Shown here in pieces: positions 17,431-26,556 of a stretch of DNA of 64,000 bases. Each line of letters opens with the position of its first letter. Position 1 is the stretch's first letter. Origin of the DNA: Ideonella_A sakaiensis_A (GTDB lineage Bacteria; Pseudomonadota; Gammaproteobacteria; Burkholderiales; Burkholderiaceae_C); assembly GCF_048320135.1 (NCBI RefSeq), contig NZ_CP182947.1:2914001-2978000 (forward strand). The letters run 5' to 3'. The notes below the pieces were generated by a model. The model ran no database searches, was not told the DNA's origin, and saw only the letters and a list, made by a program, of their open reading frames with translations. Position numbers and translations under genes: made by a program.

Positions 17431-18606
17431 TCACACAAGGTCGAGCACGATCGCCTGGTAGTCAGCGCCGAACGCGCGCAGCCGCTGCGGCATCTGCTGC
17501 CGGGCGCGCCGGCGCTGTTCGCGCTCGTCCGCCGCTGACCAGGCGTCACAGACGCCTGCCATCGCGGTTGCGAGCTGGGCCGCCGATTCGGGATCGAACC
17601 AGTGCGCACGGTCGGGCGCCTGCTCACGGTGCACCGGGGTGTCGGACAGGATCACCGAGAGACCGAGCGATTTCGCCGCCTCGACCGCCACGCTCCAGCC
17701 GTCGAACGTCGACGGATTGATCACCGCCAGTGCATGCCGCATCAACGCCCGGCGCTGGCCGCGCGGCAGCCCGCCAGGTACGCGGAAGCGATCGGCAACA
17801 CCGAGTTTGTCGGCATAGCGGATCAACCCGGCCAGGTGCTCGGGCTGGCGCGGCTCGTTGCCGTTCTCGCCATCGTCTGTGCAGACGACCAGCGCCGGCC
17901 GGCCCTGCTGTTTCAGCAACGCCAGCGCCTCCAGCACGATGCGGTGGTTCTTGTGCGCCCAGAACGGATTCGGCAGGTGGAAAAACGGCTGCCGCAGATC
18001 GAGCCGCTGGCGCAGCTCGGCTTCGTCAACATCGGCAGCCGCGTCGTCGCTGGCGGCAACAACCGGGTGTAGCACCCGGCCCTTGGCCAGCGCATCGGGG
18101 CACTGCCGGGCGAAATCATGAAGTGCATCGCGGCTGTTCAGCAGCACGATGCGGCTCTGCCCGGCGATGCGCTTGCAGGCCTCGTTGCGGGCAGCAATTT
18201 CGGCAGTGCTGAAAAATTGCGGCACGCGCCGGTGCTGGAAATCCGGTATCCAGCCGATCGTCGGCAGCGTATCGGCCCCGCCAGCCAGCTCGGCATGCGA
18301 CAAGACATCGATGCGGTGCTCGCGCAGCAGGCCTTCGAGCAGCTTGTCGTGGCCGAGCAGCCGCTGCGGGAGGCTGCGCGCGAGGCGCCACCAGCTGCTG
18401 CTGGCGTCGAGCAGCGGCGTGCGCACCGTCTCGATCGGTGCAAGGCCGGCCGGCATCGGGTCCGGTGCATCCGGTGCAACAAACAGCACCGGTTCGATGC
18501 GGCGCTCGGGCAGGCTCAGGATCGCGCGCAGCAGATCGCGCAGACCGTCGCGGCCGGTTGTCCACTCGGCGCTCCAGTCATCCGGCAAAAACGCGACACG
18601 AATCAA
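17431..18606 (-). CDS. Glycosyltransferase (GT-B fold, group 1/4 type)
   Basis: A 391-aa GT-B type enzyme. The C-terminal half has the family 4-like pattern: FFHLPNPFWAHKNHRIVLEAL, then a sugar-nucleotide site NPSTFDGWSVAVEAAKSLGL with the EX7E-type glutamate, and SDTPVHREQ. It should transfer a sugar from a nucleotide donor in envelope polysaccharide or glycan synthesis; donor and acceptor are unknown. Translation probably starts at TTG 18606, since GAGGAG lies 5 bases upstream and the open frame beyond is Arg-rich. It sits alone among unrelated genes. Confidence 0.82.
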   Translation of the reverse strand: MIRVAFLPDDWSAEWTTGRDGLRDLLRAILSLPERRIEPVLFVAPDAPDPMPAGLAPIETVRTPLLDASSSWWRLARSLPQRLLGHDKLLEGLLREHRIDVLSHAELAGGADTLPTIGWIPDFQHRRVPQFFSTAEIAARNEACKRIAGQSRIVLLNSRDALHDFARQCPDALAKGRVLHPVVAASDDAAADVDEAELRQRLDLRQPFFHLPNPFWAHKNHRIVLEALALLKQQGRPALVVCTDDGENGNEPRQPEHLAGLIRYADKLGVADRFRVPGGLPRGQRRALMRHALAVINPSTFDGWSVAVEAAKSLGLSVILSDTPVHREQAPDRAHWFDPESAAQLATAMAGVCDAWSAADEREQRRRARQQMPQRLRAFGADYQAIVLDLV

Positions 18607-18718
18607 ACTCTCTCCTCGATGGTGTGACCACCCAAGGATTGTCGGGCCGGTCGCCGGCCCCGCGTCGACAGCGCCGCGGCCGTCGCCCCTGGGCGCGGCT
18701 GCTGCGGCGAGCGGCCGC

Positions 18719-19663
18719 TCAGCGCGGCGGCCCGAAATGGCGCGGCGGCTTCGGCGCGCGCCGGTACAGCGGTTCGACCGCCGGCAGGTTGCTCTGGATC
18801 TCGCGGATCCGGCTCGGGCCCGATGGGTGGGTCGACAGGAATTGCGGCGGGTTGCCGCGGCTGGCGGTTGCCATCTTTTCCCACAGCGTGACGCCGGCAC
18901 GCGGGTCGTAGCCGGCGCGGGCGGCGAGGTCGAGGCCGACCTTGTCGGCTTCCGATTCGTCCTCGCGCGAGAAACGCAGCGTCAGCAGCTGCGCGCCGAT
19001 GCCGAGTGCGGCATCGCCGAGGTTGCCGAGCCCGAACAGCGAACTGAGCAGGTTGGCGCCGAGCCGGGTCGCCGTCGTCTTGCCCAGCCGTTCGCGCGCA
19101 TGTTCACGCAAGGCATGCGCCATTTCGTGGCCCATGATCTGCGCAACCTCGTCGTCGTTCAACTGCAGCTCGTTCAGGATGCCGTAGTAGAACGCGATCT
19201 TGCCGCCCGGCATGCAGAAGGCATTCAGCTCCTTGCTGCCGATCAGGTTGACCTCCCAGTTCCACTGCGCGGCGCGTGGCGTGCTGCGCAGATTCGGCGA
19301 TGTCACATACGGGATCAGCCGCTCGGCGATCGCGCGCAAGCGCACCAGTTGCGGATGGCCGGCCGGCGCCAACGCGCGTTGCTGAGCGGCCTCGTGCAGC
19401 ATCTGCTGGTACTGCTGGGCCGCCGCCGCCTCGACCTGTTCGGCCGGCACCAGCTGGGCGAGCTTCGACTGGCTGTCGAGCGTGACACCGTCCTGCGCCA
19501 GCGCCGGCAGCGCCGCGCCGCTCAGCAGGCCTGCAGTGAACAGCCGCCGGCTGTGCAGCGCGCAGCGGCAGCCGGCACGGTGGCGGGCCAGCGCTGCAGC
19601 GGTCTCGGCGCTCGGGCGGTAGTCGGCACTGGGATCGAATGGGGCAAAGGGCAGGTGGTTCAT
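18719..19663 (-). CDS. Exported M48-family zinc metalloprotease
   Basis: A 314-aa protease with HEMAH (residues 179-183) binding zinc and catalysing, and the third ligand Glu in SREDESEADKVGLDLAARAGYDP. An N-terminal stretch HSRRLFTAGLLSGAALPALA resembles a (possibly Tat-type) signal peptide, preceded by about 37 extra residues, so the true start might be downstream. Related to BepA/LoiP-like periplasmic quality-control proteases. The C-terminal FLSTHPSGPSRIREI is the conserved STHP motif of M48 peptidases. Confidence 0.9.
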   Translation of the reverse strand: MNHLPFAPFDPSADYRPSAETAAALARHRAGCRCALHSRRLFTAGLLSGAALPALAQDGVTLDSQSKLAQLVPAEQVEAAAAQQYQQMLHEAAQQRALAPAGHPQLVRLRAIAERLIPYVTSPNLRSTPRAAQWNWEVNLIGSKELNAFCMPGGKIAFYYGILNELQLNDDEVAQIMGHEMAHALREHARERLGKTTATRLGANLLSSLFGLGNLGDAALGIGAQLLTLRFSREDESEADKVGLDLAARAGYDPRAGVTLWEKMATASRGNPPQFLSTHPSGPSRIREIQSNLPAVEPLYRRAPKPPRHFGPPR

Positions 19664-19739
19664 GGACTCCGGTCCGGTAAGCGCGTCGGCGCCACGGCGG
19701 CCAGCGATGCCGCCGTTCGGCGGTGCTGCCGCGCGCTGG

Positions 19740-21338
19740 TCAGTCGTCGGACGCCGCAGCGTCGCGGTCGGCCTCGAGCGGCTCGATCGCGCTGCGCAGC
19801 CAGACCAGCATCAGCAGCGCCGGCAAGGCCATCACCGTCGAGATGACGAAGAAAGTCGGCCAGCCTATCGATTCGGCCAGCACACCGGCCAACGGCCCGA
19901 CCCAGACCCGGCCGACCGACGCGAACGCCGACAGGAAGGCATAGTGGGTGGCGGTGAACCGGTGGTTGCATAGACTCATTAGAAACGCGACAAAGGCCGC
20001 GGTTCCCATTCCGCCACTGAGATTTTCTGCGGCGATCACCAGCAGCAGGCCGCCGTCGACCGGTGTCGGCTGCTGCAGCTGGACAAATCCCCAGTCGAAT
20101 GCCGGCAGCGTCAGCCCCGGGATCACGCCCTTGCCGCTGACCGCCAGCCACCAGAAACCGATGTTGCTCGCCATCTGCAAAATGCCGAACAACAGCAGCG
20201 CGCGCCACAGGCCGATCTTCAGCATCAGCGCGCCGCCGAGCAATGCGCCGCCGATCGTCAGCCACAGGCCGATCACCTTGTTGACGACGCCAACCTCGGC
20301 CTGCGTATAGAGCATCGACTTCAGCAGGAACGGCGTCATCAGCGAGCCGGCAAACGCGTCGCCGAGCTTGTAGAGGATGATCAATGCGAGGAAGGCGCCG
20401 GCGCCGCGCTGGCTGAAGTAGCTGCCGAGGCCGCCGAGCAGCGTCTCGAATTTCGCCGCCTTCGCGGCCCAGGCGGCAAGCGGAATCGTGATCACGAGGC
20501 CGATCACCAGCGCCAGCAGCTTGATCCATTTGCCCTGCAGGTCGGCGCTCAGGCTGCCGCCGGCAAGCAGCGGACCAAGCACCGCCTGCGCGATCGGTGG
20601 CCCGATCCGCTCGCTGAGCAGAAAACCGACCACCACCGCGGCAACCACCGCGGCAAAACCGAGCAGGTCGCGGCGGGCAACGCTGGTCGGCCTGGCTTCG
20701 ACCTTCAGCCGCGGCAGCAGCGTTGCCGAGAAGATCGCCGCGACCACCATCAGCCCGGCCATGAAACGGTAGACCTCGGGCCAGGTCCAGCCGCCGCCCT
20801 GGGCCGGATCGACCCAGATGAAGGCGATGCCGCCGGAGATGATCATCGCCAGCCGATAGCCGAGCACATACAGCGACGAGCCGAGGCCGCGCTCGCGGGC
20901 CGGCAGCAGGTCGGTTCGGTAGGCGTCGACGACGATGTCCTGCGACGCCGAGACGAAGGCCACCAGTACCGCCAGCAGCGCGAAGCTGCGCGTTGCCGCG
21001 GTCGGCGAAGTGACCGACAGCGCCAGCAGCGCCCCAGCGAGGCCGAGCTGCGTCAGCACCAGCCAGCCGCGGCGCCGGCCGAGCCACGGCAGCTCGAAGC
21101 GGTCCATCAGCGGCGCCCACAAGAACTTGAACGTGTAGGGCAGGCCGACCGCACTCAAGAAGCCGATCGTCGCGAGGTCGACCCCCGACACCGTCAACCA
21201 GGCCTGCATCGCCTGCCCGGTCAGCGCCAGCGGCAGCCCCGACGCGAAGCCGAGCACCACCACCACCGCCAGCCGATGCAGCGCCGCCAGCTTCTGCGCC
21301 GCCGTCAGCGGCGGGTGTTTGACCGTGGCTTCAGTCAT
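19740..21338 (-). CDS. ampG: AmpG-like MFS permease (muropeptide transporter family)
   Basis: A 532-aa major-facilitator protein with about 14 hydrophobic segments. The AmpG signature is in the first half: GFASGLPLALTGQAMQAWL, GLPYTFKFLWAPLMDR, LGRRRGW and SASQDIVVDAYRTDLLP. AmpG imports anhydro-muropeptides into the cytosol for cell-wall recycling. A neighbour on the same strand is the MpaA-like M14 peptidase, which fits a shared role in recycling, although the gap is 181 bases. Substrate is inferred from family. Confidence 0.88.
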   Translation of the reverse strand: MTEATVKHPPLTAAQKLAALHRLAVVVVLGFASGLPLALTGQAMQAWLTVSGVDLATIGFLSAVGLPYTFKFLWAPLMDRFELPWLGRRRGWLVLTQLGLAGALLALSVTSPTAATRSFALLAVLVAFVSASQDIVVDAYRTDLLPARERGLGSSLYVLGYRLAMIISGGIAFIWVDPAQGGGWTWPEVYRFMAGLMVVAAIFSATLLPRLKVEARPTSVARRDLLGFAAVVAAVVVGFLLSERIGPPIAQAVLGPLLAGGSLSADLQGKWIKLLALVIGLVITIPLAAWAAKAAKFETLLGGLGSYFSQRGAGAFLALIILYKLGDAFAGSLMTPFLLKSMLYTQAEVGVVNKVIGLWLTIGGALLGGALMLKIGLWRALLLFGILQMASNIGFWWLAVSGKGVIPGLTLPAFDWGFVQLQQPTPVDGGLLLVIAAENLSGGMGTAAFVAFLMSLCNHRFTATHYAFLSAFASVGRVWVGPLAGVLAESIGWPTFFVISTVMALPALLMLVWLRSAIEPLEADRDAAASDD

Positions 21339-21479
21339 AACCCGCCCGAGCGACGGGCTGAACCGGCAGGCCTAGCAAGGCACTCAGTCGCAAATCCGGT
21401 CCGAAGCGATCGGTCGGCGATCAGCCCCGACGCATCAAGCGGCAACCGCGGATCCGGCTCCGCCGGCCCGCCAGTTGCG

Positions 21480-21493
21480 CCCCCTTGAGGGGG
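21480..21493. terminator. G-rich hairpin downstream of the M14 peptidase gene (possible terminator)
   Basis: CCCCC-TTGA-GGGGG, 26-40 bases past the M14 stop on the minus strand, embedded in the phrase CCGCGCAGCGGCTCCGGGGG that is common between genes in Burkholderiales. No U-tract follows, so intrinsic termination is uncertain. Confidence 0.4.
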
Positions 21494-21519
21494 GGCCGCG
21501 CAGCGGCTCCGGGGGTGGG

Positions 21520-22698
21520 TCATCGCTCCACCGGCGACAGCCGCTCGCCAATCCAGCGCAACAGGTCGATCCACATCTGCCGCATGTCGGCATCGGTCGG
21601 TGTGCTGACCGCGCTCGGCAACTCGATCGTCACGACCGGAATGCCACGGTGCGCGCCGCCGTAGTTGCCGAGCGAGCCGGGATAGATGCCGACGCGGTCG
21701 AGGAACAGCCTGCCGAGGCGCTCCGGTGGCGTGCTCGGGCCGTCGTAGTCGAGCACGCCGAACGGCGCATGGACACTGACGATGACGTCGGGTTTCCAGC
21801 TGTCCATCGTGTGCGTGACAAAACGCGACTCGGGTTCCGACAGCGGCTCGGGGCCTGGATACCGGCGGGCGTCCTGCTTGGTGCGCTTGATCCAGTATTC
21901 GTGGGCGTTCGGATGCCAGTGCGGGGTCGGGAAATTGCGGTTCAGGTCGATGCCGCGTGCATTCATCCGCGACGGCTTCTTCTGCAGCAGGCCGTCCGGA
22001 TTCAGCGCCGGGATGAAACGCCAGTCCATCTCGGCGCCGGTCTCGATCGCATGCGCAATCCAGTGGAATACCAGCGACGCCGACGAGATCTCGTCGCCGT
22101 GGATCGCGCCGATCACCAGCACCCGGGGCCGGCGCGGCGGCCGCGGCCCGCCGGTGCTGACGACGGCAACCGACTGCGCCGGCGCGGCGACATCGCGCTG
22201 GAACAGCGGAAAACCCTCGACCGACATCCAGCCCGAGGCTTTCAGCTCGGCCGCCTCGCACAGCGCCTGGCTGACGTTCGGCAGCCGGGCGATCAATTCA
22301 CCGCAGGGTTTGACAGCTTGGCGCGCCGCCAGCGCCGCCAGCGCCGCGGCCGAAGCGCCAGAGGCTGGCGCCGCCGCGGCAATTGCCGCCGATGCCGCCG
22401 CCGATGCGGCGGCCGCCACCGGCGCTGGCGCCGACGCGGCGGATGCCGGCACGGCTGCCGCGACCACCGGCGCAGATGCGGCTGCGCTCGCCCCACTCGC
22501 CGCCGGCGCCACCGCGGCAAGCTCGGCTGCCGCGCTGGCGGCCGCAACAGGAATTGCCGCGCTGGCCGGCGCCGAAGCCGCCAGCGGCGTTTCGAGGGGG
22601 TCGCCTGCAGCGTGATCGCCAATCGGGCCACGCAACATCAGGACTGCCGCGCCGGCCGCTGCAGCGATCAGGCCGGCGCGGGCGAGGCGGGCGCTCAA
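21520..22698 (-). CDS. Membrane-anchored M14-family carboxypeptidase (MpaA-like)
   Basis: A 392-aa protein: N-terminal hydrophobic anchor (LIAAAAGAAVLML), an Ala/Pro/Ser-rich linker of over 100 residues, a small Cys-containing segment and a C-terminal M14 peptidase domain. Zinc ligands are His and Glu in GAIHGDE and His in SVHAPFGVLDYDGP; NRNFP supplies the substrate-binding Arg and TIELPSA the catalytic Glu. It resembles MpaA, which cleaves the gamma-D-Glu-mDap bond of muropeptides, but here it should face the periplasm. The TTG start at 22698 overlaps the proA stop (TTGA) and has GAGGTG upstream, so it is coupled to proA. Confidence 0.85.
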   Translation of the reverse strand: MSARLARAGLIAAAAGAAVLMLRGPIGDHAAGDPLETPLAASAPASAAIPVAAASAAAELAAVAPAASGASAAASAPVVAAAVPASAASAPAPVAAAASAAASAAIAAAAPASGASAAALAALAARQAVKPCGELIARLPNVSQALCEAAELKASGWMSVEGFPLFQRDVAAPAQSVAVVSTGGPRPPRRPRVLVIGAIHGDEISSASLVFHWIAHAIETGAEMDWRFIPALNPDGLLQKKPSRMNARGIDLNRNFPTPHWHPNAHEYWIKRTKQDARRYPGPEPLSEPESRFVTHTMDSWKPDVIVSVHAPFGVLDYDGPSTPPERLGRLFLDRVGIYPGSLGNYGGAHRGIPVVTIELPSAVSTPTDADMRQMWIDLLRWIGERLSPVER

Positions 22699-23975
22699 AT
22701 GCGCACCTCGCCTTGTCCGAGCACGACCCACTTCAGCGAAGTCAGCCCGTCGAGGCCGACCGGACCGCGGGCGTGCAGCTTGTCGGTGCTGATGCCGATT
22801 TCGGCGCCGAGGCCGTATTCGAAGCCGTCGGCAAAACGGGTCGACGCATTGACCATCACGCTGGCCGAATCGACCTCGCGCAGAAAGCGCATCACGCTCG
22901 GATGGTGCTCGCTGATGATCGCATCGGTGTGGTGCGAGCCGAAGCGGTTGATGTGGTCTATCGCCTCGTCGAGGTCGCCGACCAGCTTGATGCTGATGAT
23001 CGGCGCGAGGTATTCCTCGGCCCAGTCGGCTTCGGTTGCATCGGCAAGCTGCGCGCCGTCGAGCTGCTGCAGGATCTCGCGGCTGGCGGCGTCGCAGCGC
23101 ATCTCGACGCCCTTGGCGGCGAAGATCGCGCCGATCTGCGGCAGGAACTGCGCCGCCACCGCGCGGTGCACCAGCAGCGATTCGGCGGCGTTGCAGGGGC
23201 TGTATTTCTGCGTCTTCGCATTGTCGGTGACCTTCACCGCCAGTGCCAGGTCGGCGGCGGCGTCGACATAGACATGGCAGTTGCCGTCGAGGTGCTTGAT
23301 CACCGGCACCTTGGCCTCGCGGCTGATCCGCTCGATCAGCCCCTTGCCGCCGCGCGGAATGATCACGTCGACCGATTCCGGTGCGCTGATCAGCAGGCCA
23401 ACCGCGGCGCGGTCGGTGGTCTCGATCAGCTGCACCGCCTCGGGTGGCAGGCCAGCCTCGCCGAGCGAAGCCTGCACCAGCTTCCACAATGCGAGATTCG
23501 AATGGATGGCTTCCGAGCCGCCGCGCAGGATGCAGGCATTGCCGCTCTTGATCGCCAGCGACGCGGCCTCGATCGTCACGTTCGGCCGGCTTTCGTAGAT
23601 CATCCCGAAGACACCGAGCGGCACCCGCATCTGGCCGACGCTGATGCCGCTGGGCCGGCGCCGCACGCCGCCGATCTCGCCGACCGGGTCCGGCATTGCG
23701 GCAATCTGCTCGCAGCCTTCGGCGACGGTGGCCAGCACCTTCGGCGTCAGCCGCAGCCGGTCGACCAGCGGCGCGGCCAGGCCGGCCGCTTCGGCCGCCT
23801 CGATGTCACGGGCGTTGGCGGCCTGCAATTCGGCCGATTCGCCGCGCAGGCGGCGGGCCAGCGCAAGCAGTGCAAGGTTTTTGGATGCCGTCGACGCACG
23901 CGCCATCTGGCGCGACGCCGCACGGGCCGCGGCGCCGAGATGGGCGATGGTGGCAGCGAGTGGATTGGCGGTCAT
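22695..23975 (-). CDS. proA: Gamma-glutamyl phosphate reductase
   Basis: A 426-aa NADPH-dependent enzyme reducing gamma-glutamyl phosphate to glutamate semialdehyde, the second step of proline synthesis. It shows the family's VPLGVFGMIYESRPNVTIEA, IIPRGGKGLI, the catalytic Cys in KYSPCNAAESLLVH, and the C-terminal GLGAEIGISTDKLHARGPVGL. Length is standard. Start 23975 (MTANPLAATI) removes a Cys/Arg-rich open extension. The partner proB is not in this window. The M14 peptidase follows with a 4-base overlap. Confidence 0.96.
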   Translation of the reverse strand: MTANPLAATIAHLGAAARAASRQMARASTASKNLALLALARRLRGESAELQAANARDIEAAEAAGLAAPLVDRLRLTPKVLATVAEGCEQIAAMPDPVGEIGGVRRRPSGISVGQMRVPLGVFGMIYESRPNVTIEAASLAIKSGNACILRGGSEAIHSNLALWKLVQASLGEAGLPPEAVQLIETTDRAAVGLLISAPESVDVIIPRGGKGLIERISREAKVPVIKHLDGNCHVYVDAAADLALAVKVTDNAKTQKYSPCNAAESLLVHRAVAAQFLPQIGAIFAAKGVEMRCDAASREILQQLDGAQLADATEADWAEEYLAPIISIKLVGDLDEAIDHINRFGSHHTDAIISEHHPSVMRFLREVDSASVMVNASTRFADGFEYGLGAEIGISTDKLHARGPVGLDGLTSLKWVVLGQGEVRI

Positions 23976-24036
23976 GCCCGATTGTCGCAAACCAGCCCGC
24001 CGGCAGCAGCAAAAGGCATCCGATGCGCTGCCGTCG

Positions 24037-25023
24037 TCAGGCCAGCCAGGCCAGCGCCAGCAGCCACAGCGGCGCAGTGGCCGCAAACGCCACCGTCGAC
24101 AGCAGGATCGCCGCGCTCGCCTCGGCCTGCAGGCAGCCATAGCGCTGCGCGAAGATCATCGCGTTCGAGCCGACCGGCAGCGACGCGGCGATCACCACCA
24201 CCGACAGCGGCAGCCCGCTCAGCCCGAGCCCCCAGTGGGCAACGACCAGCACCAGCAGCGGCAGCAGGATCAGCTTGACGATGCTGACGATCACCGCCCC
24301 CTTGGCCGCGCCACCGATGCCGTAATAGGCCAGCGAGATGCCGATCAGCACCAGGCACAGCGGCACCACCGCACTGCCGAGCATCACCAGCGCCTCGTCG
24401 AGCACCGACGGCAGCGCGACGCCGGTGGCATTCCAGATCAGCCCGGCCAGCACCGGCAGCACGACCGGATGGACAACGGTGTTGTAAACCGTCGAGCGCA
24501 AGGTGCGCAGCAGGCTGCCGGAGCCGGTGGTGCGCACGTGTTCGCGCGCGAGGTCGAGTTCGACCAGCGCGGTCTGCATCGTCATCAGCGTCAACGCATG
24601 CAGGCTGATGATCGTGATGTGGATCGCCAGGCCCGCTTCGCCGAACAGCGCGGTTGCCATCGGCACGCCGACCTGCACGGTATTGCCGAAGCAGCCTTCC
24701 ATCGCGCGCACGCTCGGCGCGGCGACCGGCAGTTTGCGGTTGCGGTTCTGGTGCCGCTGCCAGACATAAACCAGCAGCATCGCGCCGGCGACCGGCGCAA
24801 AAAATGCGATCAGCGTGCCCCACGGCAGCGCATTCAGGTCGAGCCGCGCGGTGGTGCGGAACAGCAGCGCCGGCACGAAGATGTAGAAGGCCGCATACGA
24901 CATCGTGCGCGCCGGGTCGGCATCCTTGCTGTCAGGGCTCAGCCAGCGCGCGCGCCCGACCACATAGCCGATCGCGACAACGGCAACGATCGCGAGCAGC
25001 TTGATGAAGACGAGCAGCGACAT
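24037..25023 (-). CDS. AEC-family transporter
   Basis: A 328-aa inner-membrane protein with about ten hydrophobic helices in two inverted halves, as in auxin-efflux-carrier-type permeases: FYIFVPALLFRT early, GCFGNTVQVGVPMATALFG in the middle and SLPVGSNAMIFAQRYG late. Bacterial members carry malonate, malate or similar acids; the substrate is not readable. It is 61 bases upstream of proA on the same strand, with no evident functional link. Confidence 0.87.
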   Translation of the reverse strand: MSLLVFIKLLAIVAVVAIGYVVGRARWLSPDSKDADPARTMSYAAFYIFVPALLFRTTARLDLNALPWGTLIAFFAPVAGAMLLVYVWQRHQNRNRKLPVAAPSVRAMEGCFGNTVQVGVPMATALFGEAGLAIHITIISLHALTLMTMQTALVELDLAREHVRTTGSGSLLRTLRSTVYNTVVHPVVLPVLAGLIWNATGVALPSVLDEALVMLGSAVVPLCLVLIGISLAYYGIGGAAKGAVIVSIVKLILLPLLVLVVAHWGLGLSGLPLSVVVIAASLPVGSNAMIFAQRYGCLQAEASAAILLSTVAFAATAPLWLLALAWLA

Positions 25024-25135
25024 GGGCGGCGATTATCGCCGCGCGTCACCGCGGGCCTGGGGAGAACCCTGATGTCTGGTGACCAGCAGCCGGCGGCCGA
25101 AACCAGTGGGCGCGGTTGATGCGCGCGGCGCCAGT

Positions 25136-25168
25136 GCGAATCGCGGCTGAAGCCGCTCCCACAAACAA
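25136..25168 (-). repeat. REP-like element, copy 3
   Basis: GCGAATCGCGGCTGAAGCCG followed by CTCCCACAAACAA, in the gap between the ubiH-like and AEC genes. Core hairpin GCGGCTGAAGCCGC; it differs from copies 1 and 2 by compensated C/G changes in the stem, which preserves the fold. Confidence 0.8.
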
Positions 25169-25196
25169 GCTGACAAAGCGGCAGGGCGGATGACGC

Positions 25197-26432
25197 TCAG
25201 CGCGAGCCGAACATCATCTGCTTCGCGAGCAGCGACTTCAGCGGGCCGACCGCCTGCAGTGCGGTCATCCCGAGGCCGCGGGCGATGCCGACGCCGGGCA
25301 GCTTCCAGGTGAAGCTGCGGGCCAGGAAATCGGTCGCCGCGATCATCGCCCAGCGGTCCGGCGCGCGTTGCCACTCGACGCTGCGCAGCACCGCGCGCAC
25401 GTCGTTGTTGCGCGCCAGCGCCCGCACCAGCTCGTGGGCGTCGCGCAGCCCCAGGTTCAGGCCCTGGCCGGCGACCGGGTGCAGCGTCTGCGCGGCATTG
25501 CCGATGCGCGCGATGCGGCCGTCGCTGAGGCTGCGTTCGGCATTCAGCCCGAGCGGAAAACATTTCAGCGGCGAGAGGCCGCTGATCGGCCCGACCTCGG
25601 CCGCAAACAGCGTATTGAGCACCAGCCGGCGCTGCTCGTCGTCGAGTTCGGCAACCGGATCGGCATCGCGTTCGACACACCAGACCAGCGCCGCCTTGCC
25701 GCCGCGCAGCGGCAGCAGCGCCGCCGGGCCGTGGCGCGTGAAGCGCTCGTAGGCAACGCCGGGCCGGGCCTGCGGCACGTCGACGGTGCCGACCCACGCG
25801 TTCTGCTGGTAGTCGTGGCTCAGCCCCTTGCGCGCCTGGTCGGCAAAGACGCCGCCTTCGGCGACCACCGCAATGTCGAAGCGCTCGACGATGCCGGCAT
25901 CGACCTCGACCGAATCGGCCGACTGCTTCAGCTCGGCGACCGGCGTGCCGAAACGCGCCGACAGCCGCGCCGCTTGCGCCGCGCAGCGCGCCAGCCAGGC
26001 CTGCTGCAACGGCGCAACCAGCGCGCCATATGGCAATACGACGCCGAGCTGCTCGACGCCTTCGTCGGCGGCGCGGAAACGCACCTCGGGCTCGGCGAGC
26101 CGGCCGCCGAACAGCGGCCCGAGCGCGACGCCGAGTGTCGCCGCCTGCTCCGAGACATGGACTTCGGTGATCGGCTGCGCTGCGTCCTTGATCGACGTGA
26201 TACCGCTGCCGGCCGGCGCCTTCCAGACGCCGAGCCAGTCGAGCATCTGCACGCTGCCGAGCGACAGCGCCAGCGTGCGGCCATCGGCGGAGACGTCCTT
26301 GTCGAGCGGCCGGGCGTCGAAGACGCTGATCGTCGCGGTCGGCAACTGCTCGGCGGCAAACAGCGCCAGCGCAAGCCCGACCGGGCCGGCGCCGACCACC
26401 GCCAGCTTGATTCCCTGCGTTTGCAAAGCCAT
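25197..26432 (-). CDS. ubiH: UbiH/UbiF-type FAD-dependent hydroxylase
   Basis: A 411-aa flavoprotein monooxygenase. The Rossmann motif VVGAGPVGLALALFA is near the N-terminus, the DG-type motif is degenerate, and the second FAD motif RIGNAAQTLHPVAGQGLNLGLRD is nearly canonical for the UbiH/COQ6 branch that hydroxylates the ubiquinone ring. Which ring position it modifies cannot be decided from sequence, so the symbol is a best guess within UbiH/F/I/L/M. A GGAGGAG SD fixes the start. It is divergent from the SPFH gene, sharing a 124-base promoter region. Confidence 0.82.
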   Translation of the reverse strand: MALQTQGIKLAVVGAGPVGLALALFAAEQLPTATISVFDARPLDKDVSADGRTLALSLGSVQMLDWLGVWKAPAGSGITSIKDAAQPITEVHVSEQAATLGVALGPLFGGRLAEPEVRFRAADEGVEQLGVVLPYGALVAPLQQAWLARCAAQAARLSARFGTPVAELKQSADSVEVDAGIVERFDIAVVAEGGVFADQARKGLSHDYQQNAWVGTVDVPQARPGVAYERFTRHGPAALLPLRGGKAALVWCVERDADPVAELDDEQRRLVLNTLFAAEVGPISGLSPLKCFPLGLNAERSLSDGRIARIGNAAQTLHPVAGQGLNLGLRDAHELVRALARNNDVRAVLRSVEWQRAPDRWAMIAATDFLARSFTWKLPGVGIARGLGMTALQAVGPLKSLLAKQMMFGSR

Positions 26433-26556
26433 CGTCTCCTCCCAGTTGCTGCTGCACGCAAGATTAGCTCAGGGCAAGGCTGGACCAGCGTCGCCCGGCC
26501 CCGGTCGTATGATTGTTTGCATCGACGCAGTCGCGCGTGACGACGGAGGTCCTGCC

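Noticed and set aside
22313..22620. GCC/GCG repeats as a possible repeat array
   Set aside because: This is coding low complexity in the M14 linker, with no fixed unit.
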